A stretch of DNA of 64,000 bases, taken from Gordonia humi. GTDB lineage: Bacteria; Actinomycetota; Actinomycetes; Mycobacteriales; Mycobacteriaceae. The stretch covers positions 4,092,001 through 4,156,000 of the forward strand of contig NZ_JACIFP010000001.1 of the NCBI RefSeq assembly GCF_014197435.1, in the 5' to 3' direction. Positions within the stretch are counted from its first letter, which is position 1; each line of letters starts with the position of its first letter. Position numbers and translations under genes: made by a program. Positions 32,983 to 42,266 of this stretch are shown one piece after another. Below the pieces are notes generated by a model. It saw only the letters and a program-made list of their open reading frames with translations. It did not search any database and was not told the DNA's origin.

Positions 32983-34038
32983 ATGCGTGTGCACTTTCGC
33001 GGAACTCGTACCGGTTGCGCCGCGGAGCCGTTCGACGTTCCGGACGGCGGCGGCTTCGTCGGCATGCGGCGGGACCGGACCGGGTTGACGGTCGTGCTGT
33101 CGGCGGCGCCGCCGCCACCGTGCCCGGTCGTACTGCCCGACGGACCGCGCACTCGTCTGCCGCTCACCGAACTCGCCCGCTGCTTCGACTACGACGACGC
33201 CCGCCCGACCCGTATCGACATCGTGACCCGCACACTCGTCACGTGGGGAGACAGCCGCGCCGCGCGGGCCTACCGCACCCTGCTGGGTCCGCTCGCCCCG
33301 GCGTCGCACCGCAGCACCGCGCTCGTGGTGCACGTGGACCCGGACCGGTGCCCGGACGCCGTCGCGATCCGAGGCGGCGGATCCGTCGGGGCCCTCCGCA
33401 CCGCGCTGTGGTGTGTGCGGCGGGTGATCGCCGCAGCGGCTCCGCACACTCGCCTGCGGCCGCTGACGGCCGCCGAGCTGTCGGCCGATGCGGCGTGGAC
33501 CCTCCACGACGATTCGGTGACCGCGACGATCACCGCCACCGGGATCGACGGGACGTCGCCGCCGATCGGCGGCGACGGTCAGGTGATCGGTGCCGCCGAC
33601 CACGGCTCGCCGGTCTGCCTGCGGATCGCCGGTCCTCGGGTCGAGCGCGTCGACGTCGCCGCCGATCCGCGCGTGGTCCGCCAGACCGTGGTCCGGCTCG
33701 CGGCCGTCGGAGTCCGCGGCCACGTTCTGACCGACCGACCCGGGGAGTGGTCGCCGCTGGTGCGCGCCGTCGCCGATCCGCTGCTGCTCGGGATGGGATC
33801 GACCGTTCCGCCGACCGCACAGGTATTGATCTGCGACGACGCCGAACCCGTCGCGCGAGCGCAACCGGGACTGACCGTGCTGCAGATCCACCGACGGGAC
33901 AGGACGGAGCCGACCGGCGACTTCCTCCTCCGCCAGGACGTCGGCGACGCCTCGCTCCTGCATCTGGTGCCGCCCTGCGGCCCGCCGACGACGGTCCGCA
34001 CGGTCACGACCGCGGCCGAACGGGAGCTGACCGGTTGA
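32983..34038 (+). CDS. EccE-like type VII secretion protein lacking membrane helices
   Basis: The 351-residue product matches the soluble core of EccE: TLVTWGDSRAARAYRTLLGP, then VHVDPDRCPDAVAIRGGG, then the LTAAELSADAAW segment. Full EccE has two N-terminal membrane helices; here the N-terminus (MRVHFRGTRTGC onward) has none, so either this form is cytosolic or it relies on EccB for placement. ATG 32983 follows GGGGGAA. Divergent from eccB with a 104-bp gap; convergent with manA. Assignment rests on motifs only. Confidence 0.65.
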   Translation: MRVHFRGTRTGCAAEPFDVPDGGGFVGMRRDRTGLTVVLSAAPPPPCPVVLPDGPRTRLPLTELARCFDYDDARPTRIDIVTRTLVTWGDSRAARAYRTLLGPLAPASHRSTALVVHVDPDRCPDAVAIRGGGSVGALRTALWCVRRVIAAAAPHTRLRPLTAAELSADAAWTLHDDSVTATITATGIDGTSPPIGGDGQVIGAADHGSPVCLRIAGPRVERVDVAADPRVVRQTVVRLAAVGVRGHVLTDRPGEWSPLVRAVADPLLLGMGSTVPPTAQVLICDDAEPVARAQPGLTVLQIHRRDRTEPTGDFLLRQDVGDASLLHLVPPCGPPTTVRTVTTAAERELTG

Positions 34039-34043
34039 CCCGT

Positions 34044-35261
34044 TCAGGGGACGAGAGCGCGGACGAACTCGGCGTCCGACGACGCCGCGTGCACCACGAC
34101 GTCGGGATCGGCGTCGGCCAGCCACACGGCGTCGCAGGCGGACGCGGTCAGTTCGCCACCCGCACTCGACACGGTGACGCGCCCGCGCAGCACGGCGATG
34201 ATCTGCGGGCCGGGCAGATCGGAGCTGATCGACGACGGCGCCTTCAGTCCGGTGCCGTCCAAGCGCACCCAGGAGAGCTGGAACTCCGGCGCGGGCGTCA
34301 GGTACACGTGCTCGGCGCCGACCACGCGTGTCTGCGGGGTCAGATCGTCGAGGCTGACCGGGGTGAAGTCGAGCACGCGCAGCAGTTCGGGGACATCGAT
34401 GTGCTTGGGCGTCAGCCCGCCCCGAAGCACGTTGTCGGAGTTGGCCATCAGTTCCACCGCAGTCCCGTGCAGATAGGCGTGCAGGTTGCCCGCCGACAGA
34501 TACAGGCCCTCCCCCGGCTGCAGGCGCAGCCGGTTCAGCAGCAACGACGCCAGCACGCCGGGATCCCCCGGATACGCCTCCCCGAGTTCGAGCAGCGAAC
34601 GCAGCTCGAGCAGGAAACGGTCCTCTCCTCGCTCGAGCAGCCGCACCGCACCGGCCAGCACGTCTGGCACGAGCCCTCCGATCACCGAGTCGGGCAGGGT
34701 GAGCCAGGTGGTGAAGACCGCGCGCAGCCCGGTGTCGTCGGGCTGTCCGGCGAGCAGGCCGAGATACGGGTCCAGCGCCGGGACCTGCAGACTCCGCAGC
34801 AGTTCCACGGTCACGTTCGGATCCCGGAACCCGGCGAGGACGTCGAACTCAGTCAGGGCGACGACCAGTTCCGGCTTGTGCCACGCGTCCCGATAGTTCC
34901 GTTCGGGCGCGTCGAAGCGCAGCCCGAGCGAGTTCTCCCGTGCGAACCCCTCCGCGGCCTGGCCGGCGCTGGGGTGCGCCTGCAGCGACAGCGGCTCCTG
35001 GGCGGCGAGGATCTTGAGCAGATACGGCAGCCGCGGCCCGAACTCCTCGACCACGGCCGATCCGAGCTGGCCGACCGGGTCGGCCTCGATGAGCGTCATG
35101 AGATCGCCGCCGGAGTCGATCGTCGCGGGCGAGGCCGGATGCGCACCGAACCACAGTTCGGCCTCCGGGTGCGGCGACGGACTCGGCGCACCCCTCATCT
35201 CGGCGAGAGCGGTGCGCGAACCCCAGGCGTACGGCCGGATGGCACCGGCGAGCAGCTTCAT
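34044..35261 (-). CDS. manA: mannose-6-phosphate isomerase
   Basis: The 405-residue type I phosphomannose isomerase interconverts fructose-6-P and mannose-6-P, feeding GDP-mannose, mannosides and lipoglycans. Zn-site and family segments are visible: LSLQAHPS (Gln/His), ELWFGAHP, YRDAWHKPEL (Glu), GNLHAYLHGTAVELMANSDN (His/active-site Arg follows in VLRGGLTPKH). It overlaps the upstream SIS-like gene by four bases (ATGA), the same order as Rv3255c/Rv3256c. Confidence 0.95.
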   Translation of the reverse strand: MKLLAGAIRPYAWGSRTALAEMRGAPSPSPHPEAELWFGAHPASPATIDSGGDLMTLIEADPVGQLGSAVVEEFGPRLPYLLKILAAQEPLSLQAHPSAGQAAEGFARENSLGLRFDAPERNYRDAWHKPELVVALTEFDVLAGFRDPNVTVELLRSLQVPALDPYLGLLAGQPDDTGLRAVFTTWLTLPDSVIGGLVPDVLAGAVRLLERGEDRFLLELRSLLELGEAYPGDPGVLASLLLNRLRLQPGEGLYLSAGNLHAYLHGTAVELMANSDNVLRGGLTPKHIDVPELLRVLDFTPVSLDDLTPQTRVVGAEHVYLTPAPEFQLSWVRLDGTGLKAPSSISSDLPGPQIIAVLRGRVTVSSAGGELTASACDAVWLADADPDVVVHAASSDAEFVRALVP

Positions 35262-36382
35262 CGCGCAGAGGCTCCCGTCAGTTCGAGGTAGGCGGCGGCG
35301 AAGTCCGCGCGGACCGCGATGGTCAGATAGGCCGTCAGGTCGGTCGGCGAGTCACCGAACTCGGCGGCGGCCGCGCCCCGACCGGACGACGCGGCCGGAT
35401 CGTCGGGTGCGCCCGCCTGCTCGGTGACGACGTCGACGTCGCCGATGGCGCTCGTGCGCTGCTGCACACTCCACCGTCGGGCGACCGTCGTCGCCATCAC
35501 GATCCGCGGCCGCTGCTGCGGCGGAGCATCGTCGAAGTCGGGGTCGTAGAAGATCGGGTCCACCGCGGCCCCGCTCCGTGCGGGGAGTCGGAGGCGGGCG
35601 AGCGCTCCGGCTTCGTCGACGGCCGCCGTTCCGATGCCGGCGACCGTGAACAGCGCGGTCGAGATCCGCTCGGCCAGGACGGTCGACGCCGGGGTGTCGC
35701 CGCTGAACACGGTGCGCGGGTCGTCGGCTCGCATCGCCAGGAGCTTGGCCTGATTGTGGAAGCTCTCCTGGGCCGGATGATCGGCCGTCGCCTCGGCGTC
35801 CAACGCGTCGGCGACGTCGTGCAGCGCGGGCGGCGCCGGGTGCAGCCGTACGGATCGGAAGGCCGCGCAGACCGCGACCAGCGCCGCCACCAGACGCACG
35901 AACGAGAACCGCGTGTCCGCGGGCAGCCGTGGCGAGAGGTCGGCGACGCGCTCGGTGCCGACCGCGTCCGCCAGCGGACCTTCGACCGGTACCGCGGCGA
36001 CGAGTTCGGCGCGCCGACGCACCGCCCGGAGCGCGGCGTCGGCGTAGGCGCGATCGCCGGGATCGTCGCCGACGACCACCACCACGTCGAGCGGACCGAT
36101 CCAGCCGGGCAGAGCCGGCGCGACGACGAGCGGAACGTCGATTCGGGACGCGAGGAGGGCGATCACGAACTCGGCGGCCTGCCGCGCCGTCGTCGACGAT
36201 CCGGTCACGATGACGACGGCGCGGGGGCGCAGGTCCTCCAGCGGCGCGAGCACTCCCTCGGACACCGCGTGCGCGACGGCCCGCACGTGGGCCCCCGACG
36301 TGGCCGCGGCACGCAGCAGACCGTCGCGGTCAGCGGCGATGAAGCCGTCGACGTCGTCGAGGTCGCGGAGATGGGCAGACAT
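35258..36382 (-). CDS. SIS/TobH-like protein, Rv3256c type
   Basis: The 374-residue product resembles sugar-isomerase (SIS) fold proteins: VVIVTGSSTTARQAAEFVIALL and LDVVVVVGDDPGDRAYADAALRA are the nucleotide-fold-like segments. It is always next to manA in Mycobacteriales and is probably linked to mannose-phosphate metabolism, but its catalytic role is not established. ATG 36382 overlaps nothing upstream; TAGGCT (36390 to 36395) lies seven bases before it, so the mRNA is probably leaderless. In mycobacteria manB lies directly upstream; here it is absent. Confidence 0.75.
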   Translation of the reverse strand: MSAHLRDLDDVDGFIAADRDGLLRAAATSGAHVRAVAHAVSEGVLAPLEDLRPRAVVIVTGSSTTARQAAEFVIALLASRIDVPLVVAPALPGWIGPLDVVVVVGDDPGDRAYADAALRAVRRRAELVAAVPVEGPLADAVGTERVADLSPRLPADTRFSFVRLVAALVAVCAAFRSVRLHPAPPALHDVADALDAEATADHPAQESFHNQAKLLAMRADDPRTVFSGDTPASTVLAERISTALFTVAGIGTAAVDEAGALARLRLPARSGAAVDPIFYDPDFDDAPPQQRPRIVMATTVARRWSVQQRTSAIGDVDVVTEQAGAPDDPAASSGRGAAAAEFGDSPTDLTAYLTIAVRADFAAAYLELTGASAR

Positions 36383-36446
36383 GGGTTCTAGCCTAGCCGA
36401 GTACACGCGCTCGTCCTCGGACTCGACGCGCGCCCGTGTGACGGCG

Positions 36447-36875
36447 TCAGTCGACCGGATCGGGCAGTACGCGAAGGTGCGCTCGACGCCCCGGACGCGG
36501 GGTCGTCGGGGCCTGGGCGCTCGGCCGTTCGGCCGCGCGATGCCTGCCGCGCTGGGACTCGTCGAAGTCGGCATGGGCGCGGAACGACGGCCTCGACACC
36601 GGTGCGGCCGAACCGACCTCGCGGACCGAGTCCGCGAGCGCAGTCAGGTCCTGGTCTTCGGTGATCTGCGTGTATCCGCTGCCGACCCGCAGCATCTCCC
36701 AGCCGCGCGGGACGGTGATCCGGTCCGCGTGCTCGGCGCACAGATCCCACGAATGCGGTTCCTCGGCGCCCGCGAGGGGGCCGATGACCGCTGTCGACTC
36801 CGCGTACACGAAGGTCAGCGTGGCCACGGCCAGCTTCGAGCAGCCTGGGCGGCAGCACTGACGGGGGGAACTCAC
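36447..36875 (-). CDS. DUF3499 protein, Rv3258c type
   Basis: The 142-residue product has an N-terminal Cys cluster (CCRPGC, C7/C8/C12) and a second motif DLCAEHADRI (Cys, His), probably a zinc site. The C-terminal half is basic, Pro/Arg-rich and disordered. It starts at GTG 36875. It is conserved beside the whiB2/manB cluster in actinobacteria; function unknown. Divergent from the zincin-like gene. Confidence 0.75.
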   Translation of the reverse strand: MSSPRQCCRPGCSKLAVATLTFVYAESTAVIGPLAGAEEPHSWDLCAEHADRITVPRGWEMLRVGSGYTQITEDQDLTALADSVREVGSAAPVSRPSFRAHADFDESQRGRHRAAERPSAQAPTTPRPGRRAHLRVLPDPVD

Positions 36876-37001
36876 GTGACCACCCTATCGTGTCGGGTTC
36901 GCCGGGGCTCACCTCGACACGCGTACGCCCCGACGCCGCGACCGGCCGCGCGGCCGGGCCGCGCGGCGGCCGACCGACCCGAGCCCCGTAAACTCGGAGG
37001 C

Positions 37002-37520
37002 ATGACGTTCCGGTTGGCACCCATGCAATCGGGTCCGCGACTGCTCGCACCGGCGCCGCGTCGTCTGCGGGACCGGCACGGACGCGGAATCCGCGGCCCG
37101 GTGTTCGCTCCCGGCATCCCGGCGCGCCGCACCAAGTCGGACGAGTTCGACGCGACCGCGGTGGAGGCGTTCGCCGACATCGACGCCCGCTGGCATGACG
37201 AATTGAGTGGACTCGACGTCGCCGTCGACGACATTCCCGGCATGCTGCCGCGCGGCGAGAACCCGGAGGACTGGGAACTGGTCACCTGGCCCGAGGAAGT
37301 CACCGCCGACGGCCCGGTCCCCCTGGCCCGGCTGATGCCCGCGGCCGTCGACGCGCAGGGACGCCCCACCCGTGCGCAGATCATCCTGTTCCGCCGCCCC
37401 CTCGAACTGCGCGCGACCGACGACGACCTGTTGGAGTTGCTGCGGGAGGTCCTCACCCAGCAGGTGGCCACCTACCTCGGAGTCGACGAGGACACCGTCG
37501 AAGACGGCCCCGAACGCTGA
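37002..37520 (+). CDS. metallopeptidase-family (zincin-like) protein, Rv3259 type
   Basis: The 172-residue product belongs to the DUF/metallopeptidase family found between whiB2 and DUF3499 in Mycobacteriales. The usual HExxH-like helix appears degenerate here (LREVLTQQVATYLGVDEDTV), so catalysis is doubtful. TAAACT (36989 to 36994) lies seven bases before the ATG, and GGAGG is also present, so either leaderless or normal initiation is possible. Convergent with whiB2. Confidence 0.7.
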   Translation: MTFRLAPMQSGPRLLAPAPRRLRDRHGRGIRGPVFAPGIPARRTKSDEFDATAVEAFADIDARWHDELSGLDVAVDDIPGMLPRGENPEDWELVTWPEEVTADGPVPLARLMPAAVDAQGRPTRAQIILFRRPLELRATDDDLLELLREVLTQQVATYLGVDEDTVEDGPER

Positions 37521-37615
37521 GCGCGGACAAGACGCCTGCCCGAGAACAGAGAAACGCCGGCGACAGCACTCCCACGGGAGCGGTCACCGACGTCGTCGAT
37601 GAAGATGAATCAGAA

Positions 37616-37945
37616 CTAGATGATGCCGCGCTTGAGACGTCGGCGTTCCCGCTCGGACATTCCACCCCAGATGCCGAACCGTTCGTCGTTGTGCAGCGCG
37701 TACTCGAGGCAGTCCGCCTTGACCTCGCAGCCCTGGCAGATGCGCTTGGCCTCGCGCGTGGAACCGCCCTTCTCGGGGAAGAACGCCTCCGGATCGGTCT
37801 GCGCGCACAGCGCGCGGTCCTGCCATTCGTCTTCTACTGCGTCGAACAGTGCCTCGAAATCGCTTGGTACAGCCGTGAGGTGTCCGAACCCCGAGCCGCT
37901 CGTGCGACTGGTCTGCTCAGCACCTTCGCCGTGTTCTAAAGTCAT
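37616..37945 (-). CDS. whiB2: WhiB-family iron-sulfur regulator, WhiB2 type
   Basis: The 109-residue product has the four cluster cysteines C47, C70, C73 and C79 (CxxC plus flanking Cys), the turn FGIWGG and the basic C-terminal [10 protein letters not shown]. It binds a 4Fe-4S cluster and acts with the sigma factor; WhiB2/WhmD is needed for septation in mycobacteria. Its place next to fbiA and the DUF3499 cluster supports WhiB2 rather than WhiB1. A GTGTG-ATTA-CACAC dyad lies 43 bp upstream. Confidence 0.93.
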   Translation of the reverse strand: MTLEHGEGAEQTSRTSGSGFGHLTAVPSDFEALFDAVEDEWQDRALCAQTDPEAFFPEKGGSTREAKRICQGCEVKADCLEYALHNDERFGIWGGMSERERRRLKRGII

Positions 37946-37987
37946 CTGCGGCGCCCTCCCTGCTTCGCTCCACCCTAAATGACACTG

Positions 37988-38001
37988 GTGTGATTACACA
38001 C
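37988..38001. promoter_or_regulatory. palindrome upstream of whiB2
   Basis: GTGTGATTACACAC is a perfect 14-bp palindrome in the 186-bp gap between whiB2 and fbiA. The TGTGA/TCACA-like arms recall CRP-type sites, but the spacing (four bases) is shorter than the Crp consensus. The binding protein is unknown. Confidence 0.45.
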
Positions 38002-38117
38002 GGTGCCGACGGTGCGGGTCAAGCCGAACGCCGAGATTCATTAATAACATCGACTCGGCGAAAAACGCCGCGCGCACGAGAACGACCACGCCCGTCGGCG
38101 TGTCGGAGGCGCCTGAC

Positions 38118-38123
38118 TACAGT
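38118..38123 (+). promoter_or_regulatory. -10 box of fbiA, leaderless
   Basis: TACAGT lies eight bases before the GTG of fbiA at 38132. No Shine-Dalgarno is visible. This predicts a leaderless fbiA-fbiB-nudix transcript. Confidence 0.5.
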
Positions 38124-38131
38124 GGGATCCC

Positions 38132-39133
38132 GTGAAGGTGACCGTACTCGTCGGGGGCGTCGGCGGCGCCCGTTTCCTCCAAGGCGTCAGGGAGCTCTTC
38201 GGCCCCACGCCGTTCCCGGGAGGAGACGGCGACCGGCCCGCGCACTCCGTGACCGCAATCGTCAACGTCGGCGACGACGCCTGGATGCACGGCGTCCGGA
38301 TCTGCCCCGATCTGGACACGTGCATGTACACGCTGGGCGGGGGCATCGACACCGAACGCGGCTGGGGGCACCGGAACGAGACCTGGAACGCGAAGGAGGA
38401 GCTCGCCGCCTACGGCGCGGATCCCGACTGGTTCGGCCTCGGCGATCGCGATCTCGCGACGCATCTGATCCGCACGCAGATGCTCGATGCCGGCTTCGCC
38501 CTGTCGGACATCACCGCCGCACTGTGCAAGCGCTGGCAGCCCGGGGTCCGGTTGCTGCCGGTGACCGACGACCGACACGAGACCCACGTCGTGATCGACA
38601 ATCCGGACGGCGAGCCCGGCGAGAAGGTCGCGATCCATTTCCAGGAGTGGTGGGTCCGCCATCGCGCCCAGGTCCCGACCCACGGGTTCGCCCAGGTGGG
38701 CAGCGACGACGCGAAGCCCGCGCCGGGTGTCCTCGACGCGATCGCCGACGCCGACGTCGTGCTGATGGCTCCGTCGAACCCGGTGGTCTCGATCGGTGCC
38801 ATCACCAGCGTCCCCGGCATCCGCGCGGCGCTGCGCAACACCACGGCGCCCGTGGTCGGCGTCAGCCCGGTGATCGACGACAAGCCGCTGCGCGGCATGG
38901 CCGACGAGTGCCTGTCGGTGATCGGCGTCGAGACGTCGGCGGAGGCGATCGCCGCGCACTTCGGTGCGCGATCGGGCAACGGACTGCTCGACGGCTGGCT
39001 CATCGCCGACGGCGATTCGGCGAGCGTCGACGGCATCGCGATCGGCACCGCTCCCCTGCTGATGACCGATCCGGCGGCGACCGCCGACATGGTCCGCGCC
39101 GCATGTGCCCTCGTGGGGGTGACGACTCCGTGA
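38132..39133 (+). CDS. fbiA: 2-phospho-L-lactate/dehydro-F420-0 transferase
   Basis: The 333-residue CofD/FbiA protein transfers the phosphoenolpyruvate/phospholactate moiety from its guanylylated form to Fo, making (dehydro-)F420-0. The N-terminal Rossmann segment [17 protein letters not shown] is clear, as are IVNVGDDAW (metal-binding Asp region) and [30 protein letters not shown] 38132. It overlaps fbiB by four bases (GTGA), so the products act in sequence. Divergent from whiB2 as in mycobacteria. Confidence 0.95.
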   Translation: MKVTVLVGGVGGARFLQGVRELFGPTPFPGGDGDRPAHSVTAIVNVGDDAWMHGVRICPDLDTCMYTLGGGIDTERGWGHRNETWNAKEELAAYGADPDWFGLGDRDLATHLIRTQMLDAGFALSDITAALCKRWQPGVRLLPVTDDRHETHVVIDNPDGEPGEKVAIHFQEWWVRHRAQVPTHGFAQVGSDDAKPAPGVLDAIADADVVLMAPSNPVVSIGAITSVPGIRAALRNTTAPVVGVSPVIDDKPLRGMADECLSVIGVETSAEAIAAHFGARSGNGLLDGWLIADGDSASVDGIAIGTAPLLMTDPAATADMVRAACALVGVTTP

Positions 39134-40467
39134 GCGACCATCGCGCCGAAGACGGCCTCACGATCCTGCCCGTCACCGGACTGGGCGAGTTCGGTCCGGG
39201 CAGCGACGTCGCCGCCGAGATCACCGCGGCCGCACCCTGGCTCGAAAGCGGCGACGTCCTGGTGGTGACGAGCAAGATCTTCTCCAAGTCGGAGGGTCGG
39301 ATGGTCGACGCCCCGACCGACCCGGACGAGCGCGACGCTTTCCGCCGCAAGCTGATCGACGACGAGACCGTGCGCATCGTCGCCCGGCGCAACCGAACGT
39401 TGATCACCGCCAACCGGAACGGCCTGGTGCAGGCCGCGGCGGGCGTCGACGGTTCCAACGTCCGCACCGATCAGATCGCCCTGCTGCCCCTCGACCCCGA
39501 CGCGAGCGCGGCCGGGTTGCGCGCCGCGCTGGCCGAGCGCGGTCTCGACGTCGCGGTGATCGTCACCGACACGATGGGCCGCGCCTGGCGCACCGGACAG
39601 ACCGACGTCGCGATCGGCGCGGCCGGGCTCGCCGTGAGCCACTCCTACGACGGCGTCGACGACGCCTACGGCAACACGCTGATGGTCACCGATATCGCGG
39701 TGGCCGACGAACTCGCCGCCGCCGCGGATCTGGTCAAGGGCAAACTCGACGGGGTTCCGGTGGCCGTCGTACGGGGCTACACACCGATCGAGGACGGTTC
39801 CTGCGCCCGCGACCTGGTGCGCGACCTCGATGACGACATGTTCCGCCTCGGCGTCGAGGAGGCTCTCGCCCAGGGGCGGCGCGAGGCGATCCTGACACGG
39901 CGGTCGGTCCGCGCGTTCACCGACGACGCGGTGCCCGACGAGGTGATGAACGCGTCGTTCGCCGACGCGCTCACCGCACCCGCCCCGCATCACACGCATC
40001 CGATCCGTTTCCTGTGGCTGCGCGACACCGACCGCCGTCGCACGCTGCTCGATGCGATGTCGTCGGCGTGGCGCGCCGACCTGTCCGGCGACGAGAAGAC
40101 GTCCGAGTCGATAGCCAGACGGGTGGCACGCGGTCGGATCCTGTACGACGCACCGGAACTGGTGATCCCGGTGCTCACCGGCGACGGGATGCACACCTAT
40201 TCCGACGACCGACGCAACGCCTGCGAGAACACCATGTTCACCGTCGCGGGCGGGGCCGCGGTGTCCGGCCTCCTCGTCGCCCTCTCGGTGCGCGGAGTGG
40301 GCAGCTGTTGGGTCGGGTCGACGATCTTCGCCGCGTCGACCGTCCTCGACGTGCTCGATCTCCCCGCGCACTGGCAGCCGCTCGGCGCGGTGGCGATCGG
40401 CTACCCGGCTGCCGAGGCCGGACTGCGCGAGCCCGCGGCGATCGACGGGCTGGTGATGACGCTGTGA
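39130..40467 (+). CDS. fbiB: bifunctional F420-0:gamma-glutamyl ligase / FMN reductase domain
   Basis: The 445-residue fusion has an N-terminal CofE ligase (about 1 to 250: [56 protein letters not shown]) and a C-terminal nitroreductase-fold domain (about 255 to 445: [16 protein letters not shown] ... [20 protein letters not shown]). It adds glutamates to F420-0, and in mycobacteria the C-domain reduces dehydro-F420. Start GTG 39130 overlaps the fbiA stop; its stop overlaps the nudix gene. Confidence 0.95.
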   Translation: MSDHRAEDGLTILPVTGLGEFGPGSDVAAEITAAAPWLESGDVLVVTSKIFSKSEGRMVDAPTDPDERDAFRRKLIDDETVRIVARRNRTLITANRNGLVQAAAGVDGSNVRTDQIALLPLDPDASAAGLRAALAERGLDVAVIVTDTMGRAWRTGQTDVAIGAAGLAVSHSYDGVDDAYGNTLMVTDIAVADELAAAADLVKGKLDGVPVAVVRGYTPIEDGSCARDLVRDLDDDMFRLGVEEALAQGRREAILTRRSVRAFTDDAVPDEVMNASFADALTAPAPHHTHPIRFLWLRDTDRRRTLLDAMSSAWRADLSGDEKTSESIARRVARGRILYDAPELVIPVLTGDGMHTYSDDRRNACENTMFTVAGGAAVSGLLVALSVRGVGSCWVGSTIFAASTVLDVLDLPAHWQPLGAVAIGYPAAEAGLREPAAIDGLVMTL

Positions 40468-41024
40468 GCATCACCGCCGCGACCCGGTCGATCCTGCGGG
40501 ACTGGGACGCGCCCGACCCCGAACAGGAAGCGCTGCGGCACACCATGCTGGCCTTCGTCGACGCGGCGCCGGACCCGTGCATGCGGGTCTGCGTCCCGGG
40601 GCACATCACCGGATCGGTGATCGTCTTCGACGCGAGCCTGACCCACGTGCTGTTGACCCTGCACCCCCGCGTCGGCAAGTGGATCCAGCTCGGCGGGCAC
40701 TGCGAACCGGGCGACGCCAGCGTCGCCGCCGCCGCGCTCCGCGAAGGCCTCGAGGAGTCCGGCCTGCCGTCGCTGCGCCTGACCGACGCGCCGGTGCACC
40801 TGCACACGCATCCGATCACCTGCTCGCTGGGCGTGGCGACCCGCCACCTCGACGTGCGTTTCGCCGCCGTCGCCGAACCGACGCCCGACGGCTCCCTGCC
40901 CGCGATCGTCCGCAGCGACGAGTCCGTCGACCTCGCCTGGTGGCCCGTCGACGATCTGCCCGCCGACGTCGACGCCGAGACGATTCCGGTGCTGGTCCGA
41001 CTCGGCGGCGCGGCGCTGAGGTGA
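40464..41024 (+). CDS. Nudix hydrolase
   Basis: The 186-residue product has a Nudix box, [24 protein letters not shown] (about residues 74 to 97), with the usual Glu pair. The substrate is unknown. It is translationally coupled to fbiB (GTGA), and a Nudix gene commonly follows fbiAB in actinobacteria, so a role linked to F420 or deazaflavin nucleotides is possible; that is inference. Ends the fbi operon. Confidence 0.85.
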   Translation: MSITAATRSILRDWDAPDPEQEALRHTMLAFVDAAPDPCMRVCVPGHITGSVIVFDASLTHVLLTLHPRVGKWIQLGGHCEPGDASVAAAALREGLEESGLPSLRLTDAPVHLHTHPITCSLGVATRHLDVRFAAVAEPTPDGSLPAIVRSDESVDLAWWPVDDLPADVDAETIPVLVRLGGAALR

Positions 41025-41122
41025 CCCCGACCGCACCCCCGAGCGTGACGAGCACGTGAACTCTGGGTGAGCTGTCACCGACGATCGTCGAACGAGTTCC
41101 GCTATGTCTGATTGCCCGTCGC

Positions 41123-41128
41123 TATCGT
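41123..41128 (+). promoter_or_regulatory. -10 box of efeO, leaderless
   Basis: TATCGT lies seven bases before the GTG at 41136. The start was placed at that GTG partly for this reason. No iron-box palindrome was recognised upstream (41025 to 41122). Confidence 0.45.
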
Positions 41129-41135
41129 CCGAACA

Positions 41136-42266
41136 GTGGAATCAACGGGCAAGTGGGTGGCGCCCACGGCTTTCGGCGCCGCCGCCGTCGTGGCCGCGTG
41201 CGGCGTCGGCTTCTACCTCCTGCAGGATCGCTCCGACGGATCCGAGTCGGACACGTCGTCGACGATCGACCTGTCGTTGGGCGAGTGCGGTGCTCCGTCG
41301 CGCCCGGTGTCCGCCGGACCCGCCGTGTTCGCGATCCACAACACGTCGTCGCGGCCGGTCACCGTGCATCTCGCCGACGACGACTCCGCCGTCTACGCCG
41401 AACTCGAAGACGTCGGCCCCGGCGTCACCCGCCCGCTCCAGGTTCCGCTCGGCTCGGGCGCCTACCACTTCGTCTGCCTGTTCACCGAGCGGGTGGCCCG
41501 CAACGGCGCACGATTCACGGTCGCGGGCGACGTCCCCCGCGGACCGGCGGCGCGAGCCCTGTCCGTTCAGGATCTGACGCCCGCGACCCTCGCGTACCAG
41601 CGCTGGATCACCGACCGACTTCCGCGGCTGCGCACCGGGGTCGCAGCCGTCGAGACCGCGGGCGACGTCGACTCCGCCCGCCGTGCCTGGACGGACGCGC
41701 ATCACCTGTATGAGACGCTCGGCGCCGCCTACGGCGCATTCGGCGACTGGGACGCTCGGATCAACGGCGACGACGGCGGATTCGCTCGGCTGCAGGCCGC
41801 GCTCTGGGGGCGGAGCCCACACCTCGACGCGACGGCGGCCGTCGATCTCACCGCGGCCGTCGACGGGCTGATCGCCGACTCCGGGGCACTGGCCGTCGCG
41901 CCGCTCGACATCGGCCTGCGCGCACACGAGATCATCGAGAACACCATCGAGCACACGCTGTCCGGCGACGACGATCTGGGCGCCCATGCGGCGTTGAACA
42001 CCGCGGACGCCAACCTGATCGGCACGCGCACCCTCCTCGACGTCCTCGATCCCCTGCTGCACGAGCGGTACCCGGAGCTGCCGCGGACCCGGGCCGCACT
42101 CGACCGGGCTCGGGCGGTCACCGCGGACCTCGCGGCACGGCACGGCGGCGTCGCCCTGGCGGATCTGCCCCGCGCCGACCGGGACCGCCTCAATGCGGCG
42201 TTCGGCGAACTCGTCGAACGCCTGGCCCCGGTCGCCGTCATCACCGACGTCCGGAGGACCCGATGA
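41136..42266 (+). CDS. efeO: EfeO-like cupredoxin-M75 iron-uptake protein
   Basis: The 376-residue product has an N-terminal membrane anchor (about 6 to 27), a cupredoxin-like domain (about 45 to 130, with Cys 50 in ECGAPSRP and FVCLFTERV near 120) and a C-terminal M75/imelysin domain (about 140 to 376) carrying GLRAHEIIENTIEHTLSG. EfeO is the outward-facing partner of the EfeUOB iron-uptake system. The ferrous permease EfeU is not in the window; a distant copy is possible. It overlaps efeB by four bases. The upstream frame to 41112 is an alternative start. Confidence 0.88.
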   Translation: MESTGKWVAPTAFGAAAVVAACGVGFYLLQDRSDGSESDTSSTIDLSLGECGAPSRPVSAGPAVFAIHNTSSRPVTVHLADDDSAVYAELEDVGPGVTRPLQVPLGSGAYHFVCLFTERVARNGARFTVAGDVPRGPAARALSVQDLTPATLAYQRWITDRLPRLRTGVAAVETAGDVDSARRAWTDAHHLYETLGAAYGAFGDWDARINGDDGGFARLQAALWGRSPHLDATAAVDLTAAVDGLIADSGALAVAPLDIGLRAHEIIENTIEHTLSGDDDLGAHAALNTADANLIGTRTLLDVLDPLLHERYPELPRTRAALDRARAVTADLAARHGGVALADLPRADRDRLNAAFGELVERLAPVAVITDVRRTR

